Assembly: GCA_016716005.1 (NCBI GenBank)
Contig: JADJXE010000001.1
Location: 1,439,001 to 1,503,000, forward strand
Origin: Acidimicrobiales bacterium
Lineage (GTDB): Bacteria; Actinomycetota; Acidimicrobiia; Acidimicrobiales; JADJXE01
Reading direction: 5' to 3'
DNA length: 64,000 nucleotides
Numbering within the stretch: the stretch's first letter is position 1; each line of letters begins with the position of its first letter. Made by a program: the position numbers and the translations under genes. Shown here piece after piece: positions 42,961-51,203 of this stretch. Under the pieces are notes generated by a model. That model had not been told where the DNA came from. It made no database searches and saw nothing but the letters and a program-made list of their open reading frames with translations.

Positions 42961-44202
42961 ATGGCCACGACCCTGTTCGAGGACGCCGCCCTGCTCGACG
43001 TGGAGGCCGGTGCGCTGCGGCCCGGCTCCTGGGTGCTGGTCGACGGCGAGCGCATCGTCGACGTGGCCGACGGCCCCCTCCGCGGCGGACCGGAGCCCCG
43101 GCTCCGGGTGGCCTGCCGGGGCCGCACCCTGCTGCCCGGGCTCATCGACGCCCACGTGCACGTGGGCCTCAGCACCCTCGACATCGGCGCCATGGCGAGG
43201 CGACCCGTCACCCTGGTGGCCAACGAGGCGGGGGCCGAGCTCCAGGCGACCCTCCGCCGGGGCTACACCACGGTGCGTGACGCCGGCGGGGCCGATCACG
43301 GCCTGGCCCGCGCCGTCGAGCTGGGCGTGATCCGGGGCCCGCGCCTGTTCTTCTCGGGCCGGGTGCTGTCCCAGACCGGCGGGCACGGCGACTTCCGACC
43401 GTACGACGACGCGCCCCGGCTGTGCGGCTGCGAGATCCACTCCAGCTCGTTCTCGCACGTCGTCGACGGCGTCGACAGCGTGAGGCGGGCGGCCCGGGAG
43501 GAGCTGCGACGGGGCGCGACCCAGATCAAGGTGATGGCGTCGGGCGGGGTGGCGTCGCCGTCCGACCCGATCTGGGTGCTCCAGTACTCCGAGGGCGAGC
43601 TGCGGGCCGCGGTCGAGGAGGCCGAGGCGTGGCGCACCTACGTGATGGCCCACGCCTACACCCCGGGCGCCATCGCCCGGGCGGTGCACGCCGGCGTGCG
43701 GTCGATCGAGCACGGGAACCTGCTCGACGACGCCACCGCGGCGCTGATGGCCGAGTGGGGCGCCTTCCTGGTGCCCACGCTCGTCACCTACGAGAAGCTG
43801 GCCGAGCTGGGCGCGGCCCTCGGCTTCCCGGCCGTCGGCCTGGCCAAGCTCGACGACGTCCTCGAGCAGGGACTGGGCTCGCTCGAGGTCGCCTCGCGCG
43901 CCGGCGTGCCCATCGGCTTCGGCACCGACCTGCTCGGCGAGACCCGGCGCTACCAGAGCGACGAGCTCCTCATCCGGGCCCGGGTGCAGACCCCGGCCGA
44001 CGTGCTGCGCTCGGCGACGCTGGTGAACGCCGCCCTCCTCCAGCGCGACGGCGAGCTGGGGGTCATCCGCGCCGGCGCCCTCGCCGACCTGCTGCTGGTC
44101 GACGGCGACCCGCTCCGCGACCTGGGCGTGCTCGCCGGCGAGCGACCCCGGATCGACCTGGTGATGAAGGGCGGGGCGGTGGCTGCGGGCTCCCCGACCT
44201 GA
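42961..44202 (+). CDS. Metal-dependent amidohydrolase (imidazolonepropionase/prolidase-like)
   Basis: Amidohydrolase-superfamily enzyme of 413 aa. The metal ligands are visible in order: LIDAHVHVG (HxH), lysine in ATQIKVMASGG, MAHAYTP, SIEHGNLL and the final aspartate in FGTDLLGE. The C-terminal strand domain (LADLLLVDGDPLRDL) closes the beta-sandwich. This set suits dipeptidases such as Sgx9260-like prolidases; the substrate is unproven. It is followed by an alcohol dehydrogenase gene 68 bases on. Confidence 0.9.
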   Translation: MATTLFEDAALLDVEAGALRPGSWVLVDGERIVDVADGPLRGGPEPRLRVACRGRTLLPGLIDAHVHVGLSTLDIGAMARRPVTLVANEAGAELQATLRRGYTTVRDAGGADHGLARAVELGVIRGPRLFFSGRVLSQTGGHGDFRPYDDAPRLCGCEIHSSSFSHVVDGVDSVRRAAREELRRGATQIKVMASGGVASPSDPIWVLQYSEGELRAAVEEAEAWRTYVMAHAYTPGAIARAVHAGVRSIEHGNLLDDATAALMAEWGAFLVPTLVTYEKLAELGAALGFPAVGLAKLDDVLEQGLGSLEVASRAGVPIGFGTDLLGETRRYQSDELLIRARVQTPADVLRSATLVNAALLQRDGELGVIRAGALADLLLVDGDPLRDLGVLAGERPRIDLVMKGGAVAAGSPT

Positions 44203-44270
44203 GCCGCACCGCGGGGACCCGGGCGGTGTGCCACCATGCGAGCGTTCGCCGACCCACCCAGGGGGTTCCC

Positions 44271-45380
44271 ATGGTCAAGGCCGCCGTCTGCACCGGCATC
44301 GACGCACCGCTCGAGATCCGCGACGACATCGAGATCGCCGCACCCGGCCCCGGAGAGGTGCGGGTGCGGATGGTCGCCTCGGGCGTGTGCCACTCCGACC
44401 TGTCCGTCAACAACGGGACGATCCCGCTGCCGATGCCGGTGGTGCTCGGCCACGAGGGCGCCGGCATCGTCGAGGAGATCGGCCCGGGCGTCACCAGGGT
44501 CGCCGTGGGCGACCACATCGTGGTGTCGTGGGTGCCCCAGTGCGGCCAGTGCTACTTCTGCACCCGCGGCGAGGGCTACCTGTGCGACCTGGCCGCCGCC
44601 GCCATGACCGGTGGGATGGTCGACGGCACCACGCGCTTCACGTCGGGCGGCCTCCCGCTGTTCCAGATGGCCATGGCCGGCACGTTCGCCGACACGGCGA
44701 TCATCCCCGAGGTGAGCGCGGTCAAGATCCCCGACGACATCTCCCTCGACGCCGCCGCCCTCATCGGCTGCGGCGTGCTCACCGGCGTCGGCGCCGCCCT
44801 GAACACCGCCGACATCCGCCAGGGCGACACGGTGGCCGTGATCGGCTGCGGCGGGGTCGGCCTCAACGTGATCCAGGGCGCCAAGATCGCCGGCGCCGGC
44901 GAGATCATCGCGATCGACATGGTGCCGTCGAAGCTCGAGCTGGCCGAGCAGTTCGGCGCGACGAAGACCGTCAACGCCAAGGAGGTCGACCCGGTGTCGG
45001 CGGTGATGGACCTCACGGGCCAGCGGGGCGCCGACGTGAGCTTCGAGGTGATCGGCCTGGGCCCCACCATGGAGCAGGCCATCAACATGATCCGCAAGGG
45101 CGGCGAGGCCGTGATCGTGGGCGTGCCCCGGCTCGACGTGGTGCTCAGCCTCCCGGCCGCCTTCTCGCTGGTGTACACGGCCAAGACCATCAAGGGCTGC
45201 TGGTACGGCTCGTCCAACGTCCACACCGACGTGCCCAAGCTGATCGAGTACTACCGCACGGGCCAGCTGAAGCTCGACGAGCTGATCTCCCGCCGCATCG
45301 CCGTCGGCGAGGTGAACGACGCCTTCGAGGCCATGAAGGCGGGCGAGGTGGCCCGCTCCGTGATCCAGCACACCCACTGA
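44271..45380 (+). CDS. Zinc-dependent alcohol dehydrogenase (class III-like MDR)
   Basis: Medium-chain dehydrogenase of 369 aa. The catalytic-zinc residues are in VCHSDLSV and VLGHEGAGIV and C in GCGVLTGVGA; the structural-zinc cluster is CGQCYFCTRGEGYLC. NAD-binding is at VIGCGGVGLNVIQ. It resembles the NDMA-dependent or acyl-linked alcohol dehydrogenases common in actinobacteria. Strong paired hairpins follow the stop. Substrate unknown. Confidence 0.92.
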   Translation: MVKAAVCTGIDAPLEIRDDIEIAAPGPGEVRVRMVASGVCHSDLSVNNGTIPLPMPVVLGHEGAGIVEEIGPGVTRVAVGDHIVVSWVPQCGQCYFCTRGEGYLCDLAAAAMTGGMVDGTTRFTSGGLPLFQMAMAGTFADTAIIPEVSAVKIPDDISLDAAALIGCGVLTGVGAALNTADIRQGDTVAVIGCGGVGLNVIQGAKIAGAGEIIAIDMVPSKLELAEQFGATKTVNAKEVDPVSAVMDLTGQRGADVSFEVIGLGPTMEQAINMIRKGGEAVIVGVPRLDVVLSLPAAFSLVYTAKTIKGCWYGSSNVHTDVPKLIEYYRTGQLKLDELISRRIAVGEVNDAFEAMKAGEVARSVIQHTH

Positions 45381-45388
45381 TCCGGGCG

Positions 45389-45439
45389 CCGGAGGGAGCC
45401 CCTCCGGTCGTGTCGATGCCGGCCGCAGGGCCGGCATCG
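45389..45439 (+). terminator. Double hairpin terminator after the alcohol dehydrogenase
   Basis: First stem CCGGAGGG/CCCTCCGG (45389-45396 and 45400-45407, 3-base loop). Second stem CGATGCCGGCC/GGCCGGCATCG (45414-45424 and 45429-45439, GCAG loop). Both are perfect. They end the dehydrogenase transcript 40 bases before the next gene. Confidence 0.75.
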
Positions 45440-45478
45440 GCGCGTCCGGGCGTAACCTCGACGGCAAGGAGGAGGTCG

Positions 45479-47955
45479 ATGGCGATCGACGGCACGACCG
45501 GCCGGCCGGCGGGCGACGGAGGCGCGGTGCGGCTCCTCGACGAGATCCCCGACATGGTCGTGCACTTCAGCCCCGCGGGCGGATCACGTTCGCCAACGCG
45601 GCCGCCCGGGCGGTGCTCGACCGGGCCGAGATGCCCGTGACGGGGGGGACGCTCGAGTCGGTCGAGGCCGTCGTGGCCGATCCGGGCGGCGAACGCCGCG
45701 AGGCCCTTGCCGCCGCCCTGGGAGGCCGGACCACCACCTGGTCGCGCTGGGTGCCGGTCGGCGACCGGCGCCTCTTCTTCTACACCCGCTTCGTGCCGGA
45801 CCTGGCTCCCGACGGCGCCGTGATCGGCGCCGTGGCCGTCGTCACCGACCTCACGGAGCAGCAACGGGTCGCCGACGAGGCCACGGCCGCCCTGGTCGAG
45901 TCGGAGCGGCGCTTCGGCACGCTGGCCGAAACGGCCACCGACGTCATCATGCTGATGGGCCCTGACAGCACGATCCACTACGCCTCCCCGGCGGCGCGCA
46001 CCGTGCTCGGGGTGGAGCCCGCGGCGTACCTCGGCCGCCGCACGCTCGACCTGGTGGCCGAGGCGGACGCCCGGCGGGCCCAGGAGACGTGGGACGCCTT
46101 CGTGCGCGACGGGGTCGAGCCTGGTCCGATCCGCCTCCGCGTCGACCTCGACGACCACACGCGGCACTGGGTCGAGGTCAACGCCACCGTGATCCGCGAG
46201 GACGGATCCGACACCGCCGTCGAGGTGCGCTGCTCGGTGCGCGACGTGACCGCGGAGGTGCAGGCCGAGGAGGCCCTGCGCTCCAGCGAGCAGCGGCACC
46301 GCTCGCTCGTGGAGGGCCTGCCGCTGGGTGTCGTGCGGGTGACCCCCGACCTGCGGATCCTCTACGGCAACCCCCGTGCCGGTGAGCTGCTGGGCGAGGC
46401 GCTGCTCTCCCGACCGGGCGCCCCGCTGGCCGAGGTGTCCCGGTTCGGCGGTGAGCGGGTGCCCTTCTGGCAGGCCGTCGTCGACCGGGCCATCGACGCC
46501 GGGGAGCCGCACGTCGAGGAGATCGAGGTCCACACGCTCCACGGGCCCCGCTGGACGGAGGTGCACGTCATCCCCGAGCACGGGCCCGACGGCGCCGTCG
46601 CCAGCCTCCTGCTCGTCGGCGTCGACGTCGACGAGCGTCACCGCAGCCAGGAGGAGCTGGCCCGCCGGGCGATGCACGATCCGCTCACCGGGCTGGCCAA
46701 CCGAGCCCTCGCCGTCGAGCACCTCGGCAGGGCGCTGGGCCGCCTGGCGCGCCAGCCCGGCCAGGTGGCGGTGCTCTTCTGCGACCTCGACCGCTTCAAG
46801 GACGTGAACGACGCCCTCGGACACGCGGTGGGCGACCACCTCCTCGTGGCCGTCGCCCGCCGCCTCGGCCAGGCGCTGCGGCCCAGCGACCTCCTGGCCC
46901 GGATGGGTGGCGACGAGTTCGTGACCGTGCTCGACCACCTCGGCGACCCCGCCGAGGCGGCGCGGGCGGCGACACGCCTGCTCGACGTGATGCGCGCGCC
47001 GCTGCTGGTGGACGGCCACGAGCTCCATGTGACCACCAGCATCGGGATCGCGCTGTCCGATGGGCCGGGCACGGATCCGGGCGAGCTCGTCGCCAATGCC
47101 GACACCGCCATGTACGAGGCCAAGGAGCACGGTCGCAACCGATTCGAGCTCTTCGACGAGACGCTCCGCTCCCAGGTGGTCCAGCGCCTGGAGCTGGAGG
47201 CGGAGCTCCGCCGAGCCCTCGAGCGCGGCGAGCTCGAGGTGCACTACCAGCCCGAGATCGACCTGCACACGGGCAGCGTGGTCGCGGTCGAGGCCCTGGC
47301 GCGCTGGCGGCGGCCCGACGGCACCCGACTTTCGGCCCAGAGCTTCATCCCGCTCGCCGAGGAGACCGGTCTGATCCGGGGCATCGGCGATTGGGTGCTG
47401 CGCGGCGCCTGCGCCGAGGCCGGCCGGTGGCACCGGGCCCGCCCCGACCAGCGCCTGCCCCTCCGGGTGAACGTGTCGGCCGAGCAGCTCGACGCCCCGG
47501 GCTACGCGGCGACGGTGCGCACGGCACTGGACGAGAGCGGGCTGGAGCCGGGCGCCCTCTGCATCGAGGTGCCCGTGGAGGCCCTCGACCCCGACAGCCC
47601 GACGCGCCACGGCGAGCTCGCCGCGGTGCGAGCCCTGGGCGTGGGGCTCGCCGTGCAGCGCGTCGGCAGCGGCTGGACGTCGCTGGTCACCCTGCAGCGC
47701 ACCGAGCCCGACGTGTTCAAGGTGGGCCGCAGCCTGGTGGCCGGGCTCCCCGTCGACCCCGACGCCGAGGCCGTCATCGGCGCCGTGGTCGCCCTGGCCA
47801 AGCGCGTCCACCGGCCGATCGTCGCCACGGGCGTGGAGCGCGAGGCCCAGGCCGACGCGCTCCGGGCCCTCGGGTGCGACGCCGCCACCGGCCTGCTCTA
47901 CTCCCCGCCCCTGCCCGCCGACGAGATCGACGCCCTGCTGGCCGCCCGGGCCTGA
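45479..47955 (+). pseudogene. PAS-GGDEF-EAL protein interrupted by a frameshift
   Basis: Translation should start at ATG 45479, after the strong site AAGGAGGAGG. That frame encodes 34 codons to LLDEIPDMVVHFSPAG, the start of a PAS domain, and then leaves the family. The PAS sequence resumes one base back, at C45580, as RITFANAAARAVLDR and stays open to 47955. One missing base (GGCGG where GGCCGG is expected) explains this. The restored protein of about 825 aa has three PAS domains, GGDEF (ARMGGDEFV near 46906) and EAL (VEALARW near 47288). The GGDEF site is intact. The EAL domain lacks the DDFG aspartates and other ligands. Read without repair, only an internal start such as ATG 45631 remains. 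This may be a sequencing error or a real mutation. Confidence 0.8.
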
Positions 47956-47971
47956 CCCCACCCCCGGGGTT

Positions 47972-47987
47972 GTTACCCTCGGGTAAC
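47972..47987. promoter_or_regulatory. TetR operator, GTTACC-N4-GGTAAC palindrome
   Basis: Perfect 16-base palindrome GTTACCCTCGGGTAAC ending one base before the ATG of the TetR gene, so binding would block its own expression. The same pattern occurs twice, overlapping, upstream of the acyl-CoA dehydrogenase gene (54863-54893). Confidence 0.75.
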
Positions 47988-47988
47988 C

Positions 47989-48573
47989 ATGAGCGTGCGA
48001 CTGCCTGCGGCCGAGCGACGCCGCCAGCTGCTCGACGTGGCCCTCGGCGTCTTCGCGGCCGAGGGCTTCCATCGGGCGTCCATGAACGGCATCGCCGAGG
48101 CCGCCGGCGTCACCAAGCCCGTCCTCTACCAGCACTTCCGATCGAAGCGAGACCTCTACCTCGAGCTGCTCGACGACGTGGGTGGACGGCTCCTGGCGTC
48201 GATCGCCAAGGCCACCGCCGAGGCCGGGCGGCCGCGCGAGCAGGTGGAGCGGGGCATGCTCGCCTACTTCCGCTTCGTCGACACCGAGCCCGCCGCCTTC
48301 ACCCTGCTGTTCGGCAGCGGTGCCCGGCGCGACCAGGAGTTCGCCGACGCGGTCCGGCTGGTCGAGGCCACCATCGCCGAGGCCATCGCCCCGCTGATCG
48401 ACGCCGACGTCGACACCGAGCAGCGCCTGCTCCTCGCCCACGCCCTCGTCGGCATGGCCGAGGCGACCAGCCGGCGGTGGGTCGGCGGCGCGCTCGACCT
48501 CGACCCCGAGCGGGTCGCGGCCCAGGTGGCCGACCTGGCCTGGAACGGCCTGCGGGGCGTGCGCCGCCTCTGA
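47989..48573 (+). CDS. TetR-family transcription regulator
   Basis: Regulator of 194 aa. The N-terminal helix-turn-helix is RRQLLDVALGVFAAEGFHRASMNGIAEAAGVTKP followed by VLYQHFRSKRDLYLELL. The C-terminal helical domain would bind a ligand, possibly an acyl-CoA, as it contains the FGSGARRDQEF and TSRRWVGG segments found in fatty-acid-linked TetR proteins. Its operator lies directly before its ATG, so it is probably self-repressing. A second copy of the operator pattern sits before an acyl-CoA dehydrogenase gene 6 kb away, its likely target. Confidence 0.93.
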   Translation: MSVRLPAAERRRQLLDVALGVFAAEGFHRASMNGIAEAAGVTKPVLYQHFRSKRDLYLELLDDVGGRLLASIAKATAEAGRPREQVERGMLAYFRFVDTEPAAFTLLFGSGARRDQEFADAVRLVEATIAEAIAPLIDADVDTEQRLLLAHALVGMAEATSRRWVGGALDLDPERVAAQVADLAWNGLRGVRRL

Positions 48574-48653
48574 CGGAGCGGGTCACACGTCGCGCCGGCG
48601 GCCCCGGCGCCTCGGGCCGATCTCGCACGGCTCGGCGCGAATTCGGGCCCCGA

Positions 48654-49325
48654 TCAGCCCCGTCGGTGGAACGCGTCGTCGACCACCGGGGGGAGGTCGT
48701 CGTAGCCCGGGTAGACGTCGCGGAACACCGCCCACATCTCCTCGAGGGGCAGGTCGAGGTACGAGCCCCGCTCCCTCACGTACTCCATGTGGCGGTGGCC
48801 GGCGCGGTCGTACGGGTGCATGAGCGCGTCGTGCTCGCCGTCGAAGTCGAGCACCCGGGTGCCGAAGCGCTCGCAAAGCTCCCTGTTGAACGCCGAGCTC
48901 ACCTTCACCCAGCGACCACCGAGCCACAGCTCGCTGAAGCCGTGGAACACGAACAGGTCGGTGCCCATCGTGGCCCGGAGCTTCTCGCTGTTCAGGTGGT
49001 TGCGGACGTCGGCGAAACCGAGGCGTGCGGGGATGCCGGCCGCCCGGCACGCCGCCGTGAGGAGCACCGCCTTGGGCACGCACCACGCCCGATCGGTGTG
49101 CACGACGCGGCTGGCCCGGAAGTCGTCGGGATCGCGGGAGACCACGTAGGGGTCGTAGCGGATGCCGTCGCGCACCGCCAGGAACAGCTCGACGGCCTGC
49201 TGGCGCGACCCGGCCACGCCCGCGGTGACCGCTTCGGCGAAGGCGACCACGTCGGGGTGGTCGCTGTCGGTGAAGCGCCCGGGGGCGAGACAGGCGTCGA
49301 GGTCGTCGATGGGGTCCGTCGGCAC
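48654..49325 (-). CDS. Transglutaminase-like superfamily protein
   Basis: Protein of 223 aa. The transglutaminase-like catalytic triad appears as C in DRAWCVPKAVLL, H in FVFHGFSELWLGGRW and a following aspartate or asparagine in SSAFNREL/DFDGEHD. Such bacterial proteins are often peptidases or cross-linkers. No signal peptide. Start at GTG 49325. It is the last of three genes (DoxX, channel-like protein, this) with gaps of 16 and 14 bases. Confidence 0.85.
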   Translation of the reverse strand: MPTDPIDDLDACLAPGRFTDSDHPDVVAFAEAVTAGVAGSRQQAVELFLAVRDGIRYDPYVVSRDPDDFRASRVVHTDRAWCVPKAVLLTAACRAAGIPARLGFADVRNHLNSEKLRATMGTDLFVFHGFSELWLGGRWVKVSSAFNRELCERFGTRVLDFDGEHDALMHPYDRAGHRHMEYVRERGSYLDLPLEEMWAVFRDVYPGYDDLPPVVDDAFHRRG

Positions 49326-49339
49326 GTCGCGATCCTGCC

Positions 49340-50449
49340 TCACGTGAGGTCGTCGCCGGCACGGGGCGGCCGACGCATGAGCCGGGGCCGGAACGGCGGG
49401 GCGTCCCGGTCCGCCGACCACGGCGCGGGGGGAGCGATCACGGCCGCGGCCAGCGCCACCAGCGCCCCGTCGTAGGAGCCGCGGGCCGCCACGAAGCCGT
49501 CCCAGCAGGCGTCCCGGTCGGTGCGCACGGGGACCCCGGCGGCCTGCAGTCGGTCGAGCACCTCGTCGAGCTCGGCACGCGACACCCAGAGCGGCGCATC
49601 GCCGGGAGGCGTGGCCGCCGCCAGCTCCACGATCCGGCACAGCCGGGTCAGGCACTCGGCCCCGCCGTTCAGCAGGAGCACGGTCTCGGTGCGGGGCGTC
49701 ACGTCGAGGCACCCCACGACCAGGGCGGTCATGTCGAGGGTCGCGCCGGCCGCCGTCACCCACGAGTGGTCGTGCTGGTGGGACCGGAAGAAGCACAGGG
49801 CCGCGAAGGAGCTGTGGCTCTCCTGGATCTCCGCGAACCACTGGCGGGCGGCGACGGCCCAGCCCTCGAGCTGGTCGATGCCGTCGGCCTCGCGCAGGCG
49901 CAGCAGCGCCGTCTCACCCGACGGCGGGGTGCCGAACAGCGGCGCGGCCAGCATGACCACCACCTCCCTGCGGCTGAACGCGTTGTAGAGGGTCGGGAGG
50001 TAGGTGATGAGGAGGGCGACCAGCCCGAGGCCGAGGAAGGCCTCGATGTACCCGACGGCGCTGGCTCCGTCGCCCCGCGGCGGCGCGTACCCCAGCGTGA
50101 AGAGCGTCGACCCGCTGACCAGGAAGGCGCCGCTCGGCGATCCCTGGTCCAGCCCCCAGAACACCAGGGTGAACCCGATGAGCACGAGCGCGAGCCACAC
50201 CACGGGGAGCAGCACCATCGTGAGGGGGGCGTAGAGGGCCATCACCCGGTCCTCGCCCGCCCAGGTCCGCCGGCGACGGGCCACGGCCCGGAAGGCGCGG
50301 TAGCCCCCGAACGACACGACCCGGTTGATGCGCGTCATGCCGCCGCGGGGCAGCACGACGGTGCGGACGGCCGAGAGGCCGACGCCGCCGGCGAGGACGA
50401 GGCCGGCGGAGACGGCGGCGACGTCGACGGCGTCGAGGATGGCGTCCAC
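49340..50449 (-). CDS. Ion-channel-like membrane protein
   Basis: Protein of 369 aa. N-terminal half with four hydrophobic segments: VSAGLVLAGGVGLSAV, MVLLPVVWLALVLIGFTLVFW, a short pore-like loop STLFTLGYAPP and a final helix LGLGLVALLITYLPTLYNAF. TLGY recalls the TxGYG filter of two-helix potassium channels, though the final glycine is missing. The C-terminal half is soluble and helical, with HSSFAALCFFRSH. I cannot name the family; a two-helix channel with a regulatory domain is the best guess. Start codon GTG 50449. Confidence 0.7.
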   Translation of the reverse strand: MDAILDAVDVAAVSAGLVLAGGVGLSAVRTVVLPRGGMTRINRVVSFGGYRAFRAVARRRRTWAGEDRVMALYAPLTMVLLPVVWLALVLIGFTLVFWGLDQGSPSGAFLVSGSTLFTLGYAPPRGDGASAVGYIEAFLGLGLVALLITYLPTLYNAFSRREVVVMLAAPLFGTPPSGETALLRLREADGIDQLEGWAVAARQWFAEIQESHSSFAALCFFRSHQHDHSWVTAAGATLDMTALVVGCLDVTPRTETVLLLNGGAECLTRLCRIVELAAATPPGDAPLWVSRAELDEVLDRLQAAGVPVRTDRDACWDGFVAARGSYDGALVALAAAVIAPPAPWSADRDAPPFRPRLMRRPPRAGDDLT

Positions 50450-50465
50450 GGGCGATCGGCGCCGA

Positions 50466-51056
50466 TCAGGCCCCGGGGGGGCCGATCGGCTGATCGAGCT
50501 CCGCCTCGGGTGGGGCCCACGACACCGGCGGGGCCGGTGGCTCCGGCCGGTAGAAGGCGGCCAGCTGGGCTGCCGCCCCGGCCAGGCCGAGGGCGGCGAT
50601 GGCCGCGCCGCGACGGCCGGAGAGGCGACCGTCGACGCCGAGGGCGCGGTCGACGCTCCAGCGTCCCGGCCCCAGGGCGGCCACCACCATGGCCGCCACG
50701 ATCAGGTTGCCGGTGTACTCCCACCCCTCGCGGAAGACGAAGAAGCCGTTCTTGCGGTGCACCGACGCGATCGCGACCGCGAGGGGACCCACCACACCGG
50801 CCGCGGCGAGGGGCGTGGCGGCCCCGGCGACCAGCGCGCTCCCGGCCGCCACCTCGGTGATCGAGGCGAGCCAGGCCTGGGCCCGGGGCTGGCGCATCCC
50901 GATGCCGGCGAACCAGCGGGCCGTGCCGTCGATCCTGCCGCCGCCGTAGAGGTGGTTCCAGCCGTGCGCGACCATCGTGCCGCCCACGGCGACCCGGAGG
51001 GCCAGCCGGGCCACGTCGCCGCCGCTGCGACCGCGACGAGAGGGGTGTCGTGCCAT
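50466..51056 (-). CDS. DoxX family membrane protein
   Basis: Protein of 196 aa with four hydrophobic segments. The DoxX pattern is clear in ARLALRVAVGGTMVAHGWNHLYGGG, followed by ITEVAAGSALVAG and NGFFVFREGWEYTGNLIVAA. DoxX proteins are tied to redox and oxidative-stress membrane functions. It heads a three-gene operon on the minus strand and diverges from a D-aminoacylase gene; a perfect palindrome lies between them. Confidence 0.87.
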   Translation of the reverse strand: MARHPSRRGRSGGDVARLALRVAVGGTMVAHGWNHLYGGGRIDGTARWFAGIGMRQPRAQAWLASITEVAAGSALVAGAATPLAAAGVVGPLAVAIASVHRKNGFFVFREGWEYTGNLIVAAMVVAALGPGRWSVDRALGVDGRLSGRRGAAIAALGLAGAAAQLAAFYRPEPPAPPVSWAPPEAELDQPIGPPGA

Positions 51057-51098
51057 GACCGGCACCCTACGCGAGGTGCTCCGCCCCGGCCCCGCTCC

Positions 51099-51147
51099 GT
51101 TCTGCGTCCCGATCGGCGCGGGTAGCGGGCCGATCGGGACGCAGAAC
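51099..51147. repeat. Perfect 19-base inverted repeat in a divergent intergenic region
   Basis: Arm GTTCTGCGTCCCGATCGGC (51099-51117) and its exact complement (51129-51147) flank an 11-base loop. It sits between the DoxX gene, starting at 51056 on the minus strand, and the D-aminoacylase gene starting at 51204. As both genes point away, it is not a simple terminator. It may be an operator, a cruciform or a dispersed intergenic repeat. Confidence 0.9.
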
Positions 51148-51203
51148 CGCGGGATATCGTCCGGTCGGCCCGGCCGTGGGAGCCGGTCACCACAGGGGGA
51201 GCC

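Noticed and set aside
45190..48441. A 1083-codon open frame on the minus strand opposite the PAS-GGDEF-EAL and TetR genes
   Set aside because: Low-complexity composition and no domain; the plus strand encodes clear domains and ribosome sites.
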